A stretch of 64,000 nucleotides of DNA, taken from assembly GCA_961205875.1 (NCBI GenBank), contig OY540821.1, forward strand, positions 2,294,001 to 2,358,000, given 5' to 3'. This document shows positions 28,501 through 36,149 of this stretch, piece after piece. The position numbers were made by a program, and so were the translations under genes. The notes under the pieces are model-generated. The model was not told the origin of the DNA, searched no databases, and was given only the letters and a program-made list of their open reading frames with translations. This DNA comes from Sialis fuliginosa (lineage: Eukaryota; Arthropoda; Insecta; Megaloptera; Sialidae). Numbering within the stretch: the stretch's first letter is position 1; each line of letters begins with the position of its first letter.

Positions 28501-29976
28501 ATATAATTTATATAGACGGACAGACAGAACAAAACTAAAATAATTCATAGTTCATAGTTTTCTACGAACCCCGTTCCATACCTGCTCCAATATTTCGTTT
28601 TTGATTTCTTTTTTTTACAATTTTTACAAAATTTCGAATTAAAATGAATTACTTATTACATTTTTACCACTTACCCCCGGACACATTGGCGAACTATGAT
28701 AATTAGAGCCTCTATTATACAGACAATACTTTGAGGCCCTATTTAGAACAAAAGATTATTTTTTAAGGATTCTTAAAAAAAGAAAAATGTATATGTGTTA
28801 TAGAGAAAAAAAGAATTTCTTTCATAAAAAAAGAACATATTCATTTTTAATTCGTTACCCATCTGATAGGACCCCCTCCCCCTCAGGTTTACTGTATAAC
28901 GCGTCACTGTCCGTACTTTATTTAAAATTTTCAACATTTTTCAATATGGGGTTGTACGTTAATTTAAAGTTCTTACTTCTATGCTATTGATAACACAGCA
29001 ACATAACAAAAAATGTGAGGTACCAAAAAAGCGACCTTATAGCATTGTAGTATTAGTCGAGCATAGTCGAAATTCAAATTTTTGGAATTTTTTGCTTACC
29101 AGTTTTTTTTATTTGAGCTTGAATTTTGGGTTTAGGCTGAATTTTTCCAAGTGGATTTTGTTATAGCTTTTATATTAAAAAAGATTTTCCCGAATTTCAG
29201 TCGCGAAGAAGTTTTATTTCGCAAAAGTTATAAACAATAAAATTATAATGTTACAACACGATCAATATTTTTCTCGTGTGAAATTTTATATTAATTTTTA
29301 TCTGGGAAGAAAATCTCCTATTTTTGAAAACGATCTTTCAACCGGATACGGATGTTTAGTGACGTCGATTTTTAATTTTTTCGAATTACTTTGAAACAGT
29401 GCGAATTAAAGAAAAATGGTCAAGTTAAAAATTGTGGGTAATATTATTATTTATATATAGTTTACATTCTATTAATATTTTCGAAAAAAAAAATTAATTA
29501 TAATTCAAATGGTTCATAACAGAGAAGATATCTATTGTTTATGTTCCATTCATTTTATTATATTCTATCTTTTATTAGTTTGTCAGAAATATGTTTTAAT
29601 TAAATAAGAATCACGTACACTGTTCACTGTCAGGATTACGTATAAGAAAGTCCCGTGGCTCCCATGGCAGGAAATTTCCATAAAGATTTATAAATTACTT
29701 TATAATTTTTAATTTTTTATATATCTTCCCTTAAATTCAAAATCTAAAGTCACCCTTACTTATCTCTTAAAAAAATATAAATAAACCCTACCTAGCAATC
29801 AATGACATGGAAATCGGGAAAATTCCCATTGTTTTTCCGCCCATAAGATATTCACTTGTAGTATTCTGCTTGACCTTCGCGAAAAATGCAAAATACACCC
29901 CAACCAGTGCTGAAGACAAAAGCATTGCCCCAAACACCGCATAGTCCAAAACGCCGAACCGTTTATCTAACTCCAT
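4595..29976 (-). CDS. SLC5-family sodium:solute symporter (monocarboxylate/multivitamin-transporter-like), 9 exons
   Basis: Predicted plasma-membrane Na+-coupled symporter for small organic anions. Exons, 5' to 3' on the minus strand: 29976-29792, 21081-20922, 19022-18905, 16937-16870, 16722-16568, 15793-15434, 14481-14211, 6503-6337, 4847-4595. All junctions are GT..AG and the 1737 nt encode 578 aa, usual for SLC5. Seen: N-terminal KVKQNTTSEYLMGGKTMG, then GIPAEMYIYGTQLW, GGLKAVVWTDTIQT, NYFQWLASCSVNQAMVQRC and STGLNSMTGVILEDLIRP, with hydrophobic segments throughout and a polar lysine-rich C-terminal tail. These motifs match insect SMCT/SMVT-like SLC5 proteins. The start is the ATG at 29976; a TAA lies in frame five codons upstream and the context is GAA-ATG-G. 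Introns are very unequal: intron 1 is 8.7 kb and intron 7 is 7.7 kb, both swollen by transposons. AATAAA signals on the minus strand lie at 4510-4505 and 4487-4482. Substrate cannot be read from sequence. Confidence 0.93.
4848..6336. other. SLC5 intron 8 content
   Basis: AT-rich. About 4917-5200 resembles sequence near 22280-22600 (mirrored AGCAGTAAGATGTGGTTTAC). About 5640-6080 is a diverged copy of the foldback pair seen nested at 51444-52091, including CACTTCTCTTGGGATGTTTA. No exon seen. Confidence 0.5.
6810..8580. mobile_element. 1.8-kb foldback in SLC5 intron 7
   Basis: Long arms: left from CCGGAACAGCAATTTTATGG (6829 onward), right its inverse ending near 8566, covering about 650 bp each. 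The loop (about 7640-7930) contains a fragment of the 94-2242 foldback family. A run of 12 G lies just outside at about 6757-6768. Confidence 0.8.
8607..9320. mobile_element. 0.7-kb foldback, TIR CAGTGGGTCTAAAT
   Basis: Arms of about 150 bp (through GCGCGAAATTTCGC and AAAGTCAGTGGCATTTGAAA) at 8607-8755 and 9180-9320. The CAGTG start suggests hAT, but the flanking octamers TGGACTAA and TGCGGCAC do not match, so one end may be rearranged. Confidence 0.7.
9405..10216 (+). repeat. Dispersed repeat family E, copy 2 (fullest copy)
   Basis: Same block order as copy 1 plus a 20-bp minisatellite at 9611-9690, a GGAC/ACAG-rich simple repeat at about 10030-10083 and the end GCGAGGAAGCAAA. The frame open across 9892-10110 is a shadow of the simple repeat. 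No gene. Confidence 0.8.
9611..9690. repeat. 20-bp minisatellite, 4 units
   Basis: Four units of TGTCAAAATGACATTTAAAA type at 9611, 9631, 9651 and 9671, each containing the near-palindrome GTCAAAATGAC. The reverse-oriented family copy at 21408-22090 has the same array at about 21780-21850. Confidence 0.85.
10217..10898. other. Unassigned intronic DNA
   Basis: AT-rich, with short C/G-rich patches (10240-10325) typical of repeat debris. No coding, RNA gene or clear repeat ends recognised. Confidence 0.4.
10899..11302. mobile_element. TA-flanked MITE, GAGGTGTACCGG family (copy 1)
   Basis: TIR GAGATGTACCGGAATTCCGG at left and its inverse GAATTCCGGTATACCTC at right, flanked by TA and TG (degraded TA duplication). 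Copies 2 and 3 lie at 48298-48685 and 49293-50538. Tc1/mariner-type target, non-coding. Confidence 0.85.
11361..13424. mobile_element. 2.06-kb composite foldback, four copies of one terminus
   Basis: Outer ends TATATGAGCTGTTGATTTTG (11361) and its inverse (ending 13424), then GAAAGTGGCCTAACTCC. The same terminus recurs inside at about 12117 (outer orientation) and at 12325-12356 (inverse). A module with TGGTACAAAAGTTTTAGGAT occurs three times: 11635 plus, 12575 plus and 13120-13150 minus. Two nested or recombined foldback units are the simplest reading. Confidence 0.75.
13480..13990. mobile_element. MITE, AGGTARWGRCACCAGT family (copy 1)
   Basis: Starts AGGTAAAGACACCAGT after TA. The right end GTCCTTGCCAAGAC is slightly shortened. 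Size about 511 bp equals the empty size of the copies at 42633 and 55489. Confidence 0.8.
14600..15290. repeat. Dispersed repeat shared with 33390-33950 (opposite orientation)
   Basis: Shares TTTTTGGTCAATTCAT, the TAGTTATCTATGAAA block and GCACAAGACTT in inverse order with 33390-33950. Contains one 150-bp unit related to the array at 762-1275 and a poly-C run at about 14711-14725. Sits in SLC5 intron 6. Confidence 0.6.
15826..16072. mobile_element. hAT-like MITE, CAGTGGCGTAGTA family, 247 bp
   Basis: TIR CAGTGGCGTAGTA at left and its near inverse at right (CAGTAGCGTAGTA when inverted), C/G homopolymers just inside each end, flanked by TAGGAACC and TAAGAACC (7/8 TSD). In SLC5 intron 5, 32 bp from the exon 6 acceptor. 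A perfect 17-nt-arm hairpin lies nearby at about 16239-16282. Confidence 0.9.
16938..17999. other. SLC5 intron 3, 5'-side (low-coordinate) filler
   Basis: Poly-T/C tract at about 17350-17412. Fragments ending GACACCCTGTATAC near 17662-17672 look like termini of CAGGGTG-type foldbacks. No exon seen. Confidence 0.45.
18000..18136. mobile_element. 137-bp MITE, TIR GCCGTGTTCAGACC
   Basis: Imperfect inverted arms of about 36 bp containing AAACAAAACAGCAACA and its inverse, ends GCCGTGTTCAGACC and GGTGTGAACACCGC, flanked by AT on both sides. No ORF. Confidence 0.75.
18240..18657. mobile_element. Half foldback, CAGGGTGGGGC family
   Basis: Matches the right arm of the complete foldback at 49388-50268 block for block (ATTAGACCAAAATAAACATT, TACTATTCGATTACC) and ends GCCCCACCCTG then TA. 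The left arm is missing. Confidence 0.75.
19050..19905. mobile_element. 856-bp PIF/Harbinger-like foldback
   Basis: TIR begins CAAGCAAACATCCCCAGGTG and continues as long inverted arms containing TTTCATTAAAATCGGAGAGT on one strand; perfect TTA duplications at 19047-19049 and 19906-19908. Arm ORFs are mirror images, not genes. It begins 27 bp outside SLC5 exon 3. Confidence 0.88.
20441..20847. mobile_element. 0.4-kb inverted repeat in SLC5 intron 2
   Basis: Arms of about 135 bp: left ATTATTCATGTTTTTCAACA onward, right its inverse, including GTAATCACGGTC and CCTAAATAATGGTTC. TSD unclear. It ends 75 bp from the exon 2 donor. Confidence 0.75.
21408..22090 (-). repeat. Dispersed repeat family E, copy 3 (reverse)
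   Basis: Reverse orientation: GCTTCCTCGCAATATT at 21408, then CTTTTCGTTCCGTGTCTGTC, the 20-bp minisatellite at about 21780-21850, and GGCAGATGT at 22073-22081. Confidence 0.8.
22430..22704. mobile_element. PIF/Harbinger-like MITE, TGTCCGGTATTATAAAG family (degraded copy)
   Basis: Starts TGTCCGGTATG after TAA. Inverted arms contain TATCAAACTTATATGACA and GAAACTATCTG; the right end is mutated. Better copies lie at 44695-45026 and 60321-61129. Confidence 0.7.
22715..23752. repeat. RTE-like LINE/SINE-type repeat with three tandem modules
   Basis: Begins CTAGCTGACACCCGCAGCTT and carries GCGTGGATTTCGAATC; three tandem modules of about 175 bp start near 22760, 22937 and 23110 (ACAACCCTCCATA, ACAAAATCGTAAATATCTC). 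It ends with CAGTCAGGACATGTTATTAT. The opening resembles the CCCGCGACTTCG repeat tails common in insect RTE-derived repeats; no reverse transcriptase is present. Other copies lie at 34080-34316 and 61328-62073. Confidence 0.6.
24170..25010. repeat. 288-bp tandem repeat, 3 units
   Basis: Units contain CCCATAGACTGAAAA, AGGTCTCCTAAAATGCAA and TTTTAACCCTTCAGTCACG, spaced 287-288 bp. The other palindrome arm carries two units in inverse orientation. Confidence 0.85.
27703..27878. mobile_element. hAT-like MITE, CAGTGGTGTAGTAG family, 176 bp
   Basis: Ends CAGTGGTGTAGTAG and TACTACGTCACTG with G- and C-runs inside; flanks ACCGTGAC and CTCGTGAC. The uninterrupted sequence survives in the opposite palindrome arm (CAGTCACGATATA on plus), showing the insertion point. 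Confidence 0.88.
28355..28491. mobile_element. 137-bp piggyBac-like MITE
   Basis: TIR CCCATTAACGCCCAGCGTCC (inverse at right with one change), exact TTAA at 28351-28354 and 28492-28495. The opposite arm keeps the empty site, GATTAAGATG read in inverse as CATCTTAATC. Confidence 0.92.
28580..29791. other. Unassigned SLC5 intron 1 DNA
   Basis: AT-rich. A few weak similarities to the 150-bp unit family (TTATATATAGTTTACATTCTAT near 29450 and TTTATTATATTC near 29550). No exon, RNA gene or clean repeat ends seen. Confidence 0.4.
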
Positions 29977-30532
29977 TTCAAAAATCAATTAACACTCACT
30001 CACTCACAATATGTTTTTATTAACAATAATAGCTATTTGTTTTAATAAAAAACGTTTATTCGGGTACTTGAGAGTGATCACATTTTTTTAACGTGTTTTC
30101 GTGAATTCACAGGATGGTCTCAAGATGGCATGATGTGCACAAATAAATGATGCACTCGATCTGAGTGATAACAATATAATTATCCTTTTAAATCCGTAAT
30201 TGCACTATCAATCTTTAGACACAAACGTATATGAAATATAGAGATGTGAAGAGTCGGACTGGACGAGAGATAATCCTTAACATACAGAATGGTTATAAAT
30301 AGTATGTACATAATGGGTCTCTTTTTATGCGGTAGATACGTTCCACAGAAAACCGCATATAATAAAATGGATGTGACTGTGTCGAGATGCACAGTCGAGG
30401 GATTGACGTGAATACGTGACAGTGGGGTTAAATAAAACTCAGACTCATGGATTTAATTTTTTTTTATTACACAGAAACGTTTAAAATTTTGTAAAATAGA
30501 CAAAAAAATGTTTCCGTAAACTTAGTCTAAAT
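29977..30532. other. SLC5 5' flank
   Basis: Contains the 5' UTR and probable promoter of the minus-strand SLC5 gene. A TCAC/ACTC simple repeat sits at 29993-30006 directly upstream of the start codon. I see no confident TATA box or initiator. Confidence 0.4.
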
Positions 30533-31471
30533 CAGGGCTTCGAACCGGAACTGAACCAAAAACCGAAAACCGGAAAAACCGTTATATTTGCCGGAACGAA
30601 AATCGGAACAGAACCGAAATAAAAATATCGGTTTTTTCGGTTCAGTATACATGTTAATATACGCGCGTTAACATGATCTTATTTCCCACTTCAATAGGCA
30701 TGATGCCTAATTTTTAAAAACTATTTTATGATGATCTTAGGTGTCTCTTATTTCCAAAAAAATGCTTATTTCTGCAGAAAATAAAGGTTTAATCACAAAA
30801 ATTGACTCTTTGAAAACTAATTTTAAATTTGACACCAAAACGCTCGCAGGTGTCATGGCATATTTTTGACGTCACGCCTATGTAAACACTCCTTGTCAAC
30901 TATAATAAATCCTTGTTCCATCGCTAATGTTTCTTGGTTTTACTTTTGGTAACACAAAACTGAGCAAATTGATAATTTAAAATCACAAAATAATTTATAA
31001 ACAGTGCAGATATTAATGAAACAAAAATGACGTTTACGTAGCCGTGACGTCATCCACTCTGACTGGTGTTTTATCTAACATGGAGGATTGCTGTATTTAG
31101 CGTTTTCATTTTAACAAAAATCATATTAATCTCGCTTTTAATATAAAATGAAATACATTTTTTAGAATCTTTTTAACTTATTTCATTATTTAAAATCATA
31201 ATTTCAGTGATACTTTGTTACTGGCATCATGCCTATTGTCGTTCGGACTATCATACAAGTACCATAAAATATTCTAAATTATGGTCGAAAAAAATTTTTT
31301 AATACAAATATTTTTTTTTTTTAATTAATCACCCGGAGCTGAACCGAAAACCGAAAAACCGGAAAAACCGTTATTTTTTGCGGAACGAAAACAGGAACCG
31401 AATCGAAATATATTTTTTTACTCGAACCGGAACGAAAACCGAAACGGAAAAAATAACGGTTCGAAGCCCTA
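30533..31471. mobile_element. hAT-like MITE, CAGGGCTTCGAA family (copy 2), split by another element
   Basis: TIR CAGGGCTTCGAACCG; perfect 8-bp TSD GTCTAAAT at 30525-30532 and 31472-31479. Host length without the nested 547-bp insertion is about 392 bp, matching copy 1 (380 bp). Confidence 0.92.
30692..31238. mobile_element. 547-bp nested element with perfect 16-bp TIR
   Basis: Ends CAATAGGCATGATGCC and its exact inverse; it interrupts the hAT-like MITE at a point continuous in copy 1 (2753-3132). The target duplication is unclear (TT or none). The inside carries two GTGACGTCA/TGACGTCA-type motifs near 30868 and 31044. No ORF; superfamily unknown. Confidence 0.82.
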
Positions 31472-31699
31472 GTCTAAATAAATAAATATATAACCAGTAT
31501 TGTATAATATAATTCTTATGATTTGCACGAAGATAAAAACAATTAATAAATTAATTTATATTTACAAGCGAAATCGTGGAAATACGAAATTTACTTTTTA
31601 TTTTTTTAATCGATTTAAAAAACTTTAATCAAAAAATTAAAAACGTTTGGTCGTAGAGAATACATGCTAATATACTGTTATTTTTTTTTCAATTCAATT

Positions 31700-33360
31700 T
31701 ATTAAGGAGACATTCAAGGCAGTGGTTTAAAAACTAAAGCTCCTAAACACTTCTAAAGCCAAGTTTGCAGCCAGAGAAGACAATGGTGACCGTTTGGTGG
31801 TCTGTACAGGTATTAATCCACTATAACTTCTTAAATCCTAGTGAAACAATTACAGCAGAAAGGTATTGTCTACAAATTGATGAAATGCATAAAAAATTGG
31901 GGTCCATATGTACAGCATTAGTCAGTACACGGTACTCTGGAAGCCAACTTTAATAAAAAAAATTGATTACCTCTGATTTTTTTGTATAATTCAATTCTTT
32001 ACTATTTAAGGAACATTTTAAGACCAAAAAGAACAAAATCGCCTTGGCGCTTTTTTAATAATTCATAAAATAAGAAACGAAATGCAGAATTATAACGAGA
32101 ATTTTATTTAGTTTATTAACTTTTTACTCTACATAATAGACAAACAAATACAAATAAAAAAATTTTGGATTCGAACTTGAGACCCTTAGCTTACAAGAAA
32201 AAATAAACATATATTGGGATTCGAACTCGGGACTCTTAGTTTACAAGATTTGTTATAATTTTTTGTAAATTTTAAAATATCAACCAAACGGTACTTTATA
32301 TCGAAAAATCACAAGAGATACAATAATTTGGTTTTATTGAGAGAATTCTAAAACATATTTGATATTATCGATCCAATAATTAGTACTCGAGATATGAACT
32401 ATTTTCAATTTTATTATAAGACCTTTTTCTTGCGGACTCTCTAGCCTTTCAGGTATTCTTCCGATCTTTTTGAAACTTGATAGAAAAATCGATCTTGTAA
32501 ATACCTCAGTTATGAATTTCAAAATGGCGGCCGTTTAAAATTGAAAATAATTCATATCTCGGGTTTTATCTACCGCATTGGTAATATAAAATATGTTTTG
32601 GAATCCCCTTAATAAAAGAAAATTAGTGTGTCTCTTGTGATTTTTCGATATAAAATACCGTTTGGTTTATATTTCAAAATTTACAAAAAATTATAAAAGA
32701 TCTTATAAACAATGGGTCCCGAGTTCGAATTCCAATAATTTTATATTTTTGTTTTTGTTTATTTTGTAGAGTAAAAAATTAATAAACAATAAATAATACA
32801 AAAAATCGCGTTCTGACTTGTACACGATTTATGTATTTTTTTGTTTTATGAATTAAAAAGCGCCAAGGCGATTTTTTACTTTTTGGTCTTAAAATGTTCC
32901 TTAAATAGTAAAGAACTGAATTGTACAAAAAAATCAGAAGTAATCAATTTTTTATTTTAGTAGACTTCCAGAGCACCGTGAGTAGGAAAGGTCCTGTACT
33001 TTTTCACGACAACGCGCGACCACACGTCGCACAAGTGACATGACAAAAGCTGAATAAATTAGAATACGAACCCTTACCTCACCCACCTTACTCGCCGGAC
33101 CTCTCACCCACTGATTATAATCAGTGGGCGAAAGGTGTGAAAAAGTGATAATTATCACTTTTTCAAGCACCTCGACAACTTCCTACAAGGCAAACTGTTC
33201 AATAATCAAGCAGATGCCAAAAGTGCCTTCGAACAATTTGTTGCTTCCAGAACTCCAATTTTACGTTAGCGGAATAAACTAACTTATTTCTAATTGGGAA
33301 AAGTGTATCGAATCCAATGACTTATTTCAAAGTAGCTTTTTTCTTTTTTCTTTTGAAATA
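31700..33360 (+). pseudogene. Dead mariner transposase, cecropia/Hsmar1-like
   Basis: Translated pieces: MVTVWWSVQVLIHYNFLNP and TAERYCLQIDEMHKKL (31782-31900), HDNARPHVAQVT (about 33000-33040, with the second catalytic Asp), PHPPYSPDLSPTDY (about 33077-33118, third Asp of the DD34D triad), FFKHLDNFLQGKLFNNQ (33165-33213) and LISNWEKCIESNDLF (about 33280-33325). These match the Hsmar1/SETMAR transposase in order. Broken by a 1053-bp foldback, a stop after VAQVT, a palindromic insertion near 33120 and later stops. The N-terminal DNA-binding half and both terminal repeats were not found. Confidence 0.9.
31928..32980. mobile_element. 1053-bp foldback inserted in the mariner, TSD AGTA
   Basis: TIR CACGGTRCTCTGGAAG, arms covering most of the element; AGTA at 31924-31927 and 32981-32984. 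Removing the element and one AGTA restores the transposase reading ALVSRKGPVLFHDNARPH. CAC...GTG ends with a 4-bp TSD fit the Chapaev branch of CMC transposons (inference). Confidence 0.9.
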
Positions 33361-33389
33361 TATACATAAGTTTAAAGTTCATAATAAAA

Positions 33390-33950
33390 AATCAGTCCAG
33401 GTCGGCACAAGACTTATTTATACATCATGCATGTACAGAAGAAATTACATAAGTTAACACTTTCTTACATAACATTAATTGTTGTTTTTGTTAATGTTAT
33501 AATAATTTTTCTGTTTAAAAAAATATTGTTAATTGACAGTTGTAATAATAAATGATTTTAGTTTCATAGATAACTAGGCTATTCATTTTATTAACTTTAA
33601 TTTTTAAATTTAAAATTATTATTTTTTGGTCAATTCATAAAAGATACAAAAAATGTAAAAGAACATTAATTATAAAAAATAATGTTCTCTACAACTTTTA
33701 TTACAAACATTGTTTTATGTTATGCACCATTTGAAATAAAATTTTAAAAAATCATTATTTCCTTATATAATTTTTTTTTTGTTGAAATATGAGAAAAATT
33801 ATAGATAATAATATTCTATATAACTTATTTCTAAAATATTTTTTCTAATACGTACCGTTTAAAAAATAATTCGAAAAAAAAAAAAGGAAATCGATTATTT
33901 CCTAAAAAAAACATGGCACAAATACTCTACAAGACAAATAACATTTTCGG
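33390..33950. repeat. Dispersed repeat shared with 14600-15290
   Basis: Begins GGCACAAGACTTATTTATAC; includes TTTCATAGATAACTA and one 150-bp unit of the 762-1275 family (AATAATGTTCTCTACAACTT). Confidence 0.6.
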
Positions 33951-34079
33951 AAATTCAACGTCTAAAGAGGTGTAATTTTTGTTTAATTTTGAAACCTATA
34001 TTTATCTACATAACTGTTCATTATAGATAAGACTAACATAAATTCGGACAAAATAATATTTAATAACAATAATAATCGA

Positions 34080-34316
34080 CATTCAACCCCTAATAGCGGG
34101 GGTAGACAGGAGTGAATTTTTGCAATTTATAACTACAATCCGAGATATTTACGATTTTATATAATGAATAAAGAGCAAAATAAAGAAAAATATATATATT
34201 TCACCTCCTGTCACACATGAAGACCTGTAATTGGTTTCATTCGATTTAACAAGAAAAATACCGTGGGGGTGGGAGTTTCGAAATCCACGCAAACGAAGCC
34301 GAGGGTATCAGCTAGT
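34080..34316 (-). repeat. RTE-like repeat fragment (reverse)
   Basis: Inverse of the opening of the 22715 repeat: TTTCGAAATCCACGCAAACG and GGGTATCAGCTAG at its right end. Confidence 0.6.
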
Positions 34317-35359
34317 ATATTAATATAATAAATGTATAATAAATATACATATATTTAAATAAACCACATTACAACTGTATTGTCATATATATTTAATACC
34401 CCGCAGCCGCGGCAGGGCCGTATTTTCACGCAGGCTACAACCTATGAGCCCGCATCACAAAAAAAACTATTAAAAATTTTAATTTTGAATAGATTAAAAT
34501 AAAATAAAATACATATTATGTTATTTCAATTGAAAATTGAAATACTGATTTTTGCATATAGACATTTTCAACTTTGTGTTCTTTTTACAAGCTTTTATAT
34601 TATTATAGGATGTCTGATGGATGCTACCAAATACACGAAAATTGGTGAGAATGTTCTCATTAGCATTCTAAATTCTAATGCAATAAACAAAATTGTAAAT
34701 TGTTTAGGAAATATATTGATTTAAATTTAACATGTGTGCTTATGGGAAATTGATATTTTTCGACATGTTTTAGGTAAAATACATTGATAAAAAGGTACAG
34801 GTTTTCTAATTTTTGGGGGGAGTATAGTATTTGATTAGTTGAACATTTATACATAAGTTAACGACTCTAGCTATAATTTGTATCGTTTATAACTTAAGTT
34901 ACGAAATTTATAACGCAGATATTTGTAAATTTCAAAATTTAGCCACTTTTCATAACACCCTTAACCTCACTTGTTAGTATGTTAAGGTCAAATATTGCAA
35001 TAATATTAATTGTTCTGAGTCGTTAAAAAAATGTGTGAGATGATATATTGAGATATTAACTATTCAACTTTTTTGTTAGTTTATCAATTTTAATTTGTTA
35101 ATAATAGGGGAAGGGGGTCTCGACAGTCTTAGGGCATTTGATAGACTTAAAGTTAATGATGTAAAATATAATAAAAAAAATGGAGTCTGTAGGATCGCGC
35201 AAAACAGATACCTATTAACTATTCAACTTATTTGTGAATTTATCAATTTTAATTGACATTTTCGGTGATTTTTGAATAATTTTTTAGGGTAGAGAGGGCG
35301 GAAAAATAAATCTCACCCAGCGTGCCAGACTTGCAAAGGCCGGCTCTGATAGTATATCT
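34317..35359. other. Unassigned intergenic DNA
   Basis: AT-rich. A GC-rich patch CAGCCGCGGCAGGGCCGTAT at 34404-34423 looks like a decayed MITE end, possibly paired with GGCCGGCTCTG near 35340. No gene seen. Confidence 0.35.
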
Positions 35360-35600
35360 AATATTATTCTAAATTCAATATGGTGGACGCCCCAAGATGG
35401 CAGATTACCGTCTTCTTCACAACCACCTTGACATGGGTATCAAATGAAAGAGTTTGACGAGTAGAATACGATAAACTACGTGACGTTATTCTAAATCCAA
35501 TATGGTGAACTCTCCAAGATGGCGAGTTACCTTTTTGTTCACAACCTCCTTAGTATCGGTATTAAATGAAATCGTTTGATGAACTTTAACTGTTAGAATG
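35360..35600. repeat. Tandem duplication, about 122 bp, 2 units
   Basis: CAATATGGTGGACGCCCCAA (35376) and CAATATGGTGAACTCTCCAA (about 35499) each followed by GATGGC, TTCACAACC and GTATCAAATGAAA-like blocks. Units are about 75-80% alike by eye. Confidence 0.7.
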
Positions 35601-35864
35601 CTAGTTAGTTAGTCAGTCGTAACTAAAAATTTGAAAATAAAAATCAATAAAAAATATTTTTTTAAAACAAGTTTTTATTAAAAATGCACTGAAAAGTAAA
35701 AAATTAATTTTCAGCTATCACAAAATTTTCAGGTTTTTATGACTACTACCAATAAAAGCGTGGAGCGCTATAAAGGTAAATGTATGGAAAAAATATTTTG
35801 AGTAAAATAAGAAATGAAGTAGGAATTGATAAAAATTATAGGGTAGAAAATGTACACATTATTT

Positions 35865-36141
35865 CATGGGCGCCGGGGGTGCAAGGAGGTGCACTTGCAC
35901 CCCCCTGGCAAATGAAATAATTAAGAAATACAATTGTTATTTTAAAATTTAATACATTTGCACCCCCCTGGCAAAATGGAAAAAAATTCACTTCGTGAAC
36001 AATAAGTTATAAATGTGAAAATATAAAACTGAGGACCTTTTTTTTTACTCATGTTATCTTCCATACAATTTTTTTTCGTATATACTTTCATCTCATATAT
36101 CTAAATGCACCCCCCTAAAATAAATTCTGCCGGCGCCCATG
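35865..36141. mobile_element. hAT-like MITE, CATGGGCGCCGG, 277 bp
   Basis: TIR CATGGGCGCCGG with GGTGCA/TGCACCCCCCT just inside; perfect 8-bp TSD CATTATTT at 35857-35864 and 36142-36149. Internal GCACCCCCCTGGCAAA occurs twice. Confidence 0.92.
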
Positions 36142-36149
36142 CATTATTT

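Larger units (their letters stand above)
24080..28580. mobile_element. 4.5-kb giant inverted repeat in SLC5 intron 1
   Basis: Left arm 24080-25060 pairs with right arm about 27612-28580; an inner pair 25063-25640 and 26160-26640 continues the fold around a loop centred near 25850. The left arm holds three tandem units of 288 bp (GGACCCC at 24234, 24521 and 24809). The right arm is interrupted by a 1-kb block (26640-27611), a hAT MITE (27703-27878) and a piggyBac MITE (28355-28491). No coding capacity. Confidence 0.8.

Noticed and set aside
29977..29988. Four extra N-terminal codons for SLC5 starting at 29988
   Set aside because: The codon there is TTG preceded directly by TAA; the first ATG in frame is at 29976 and has a good context.
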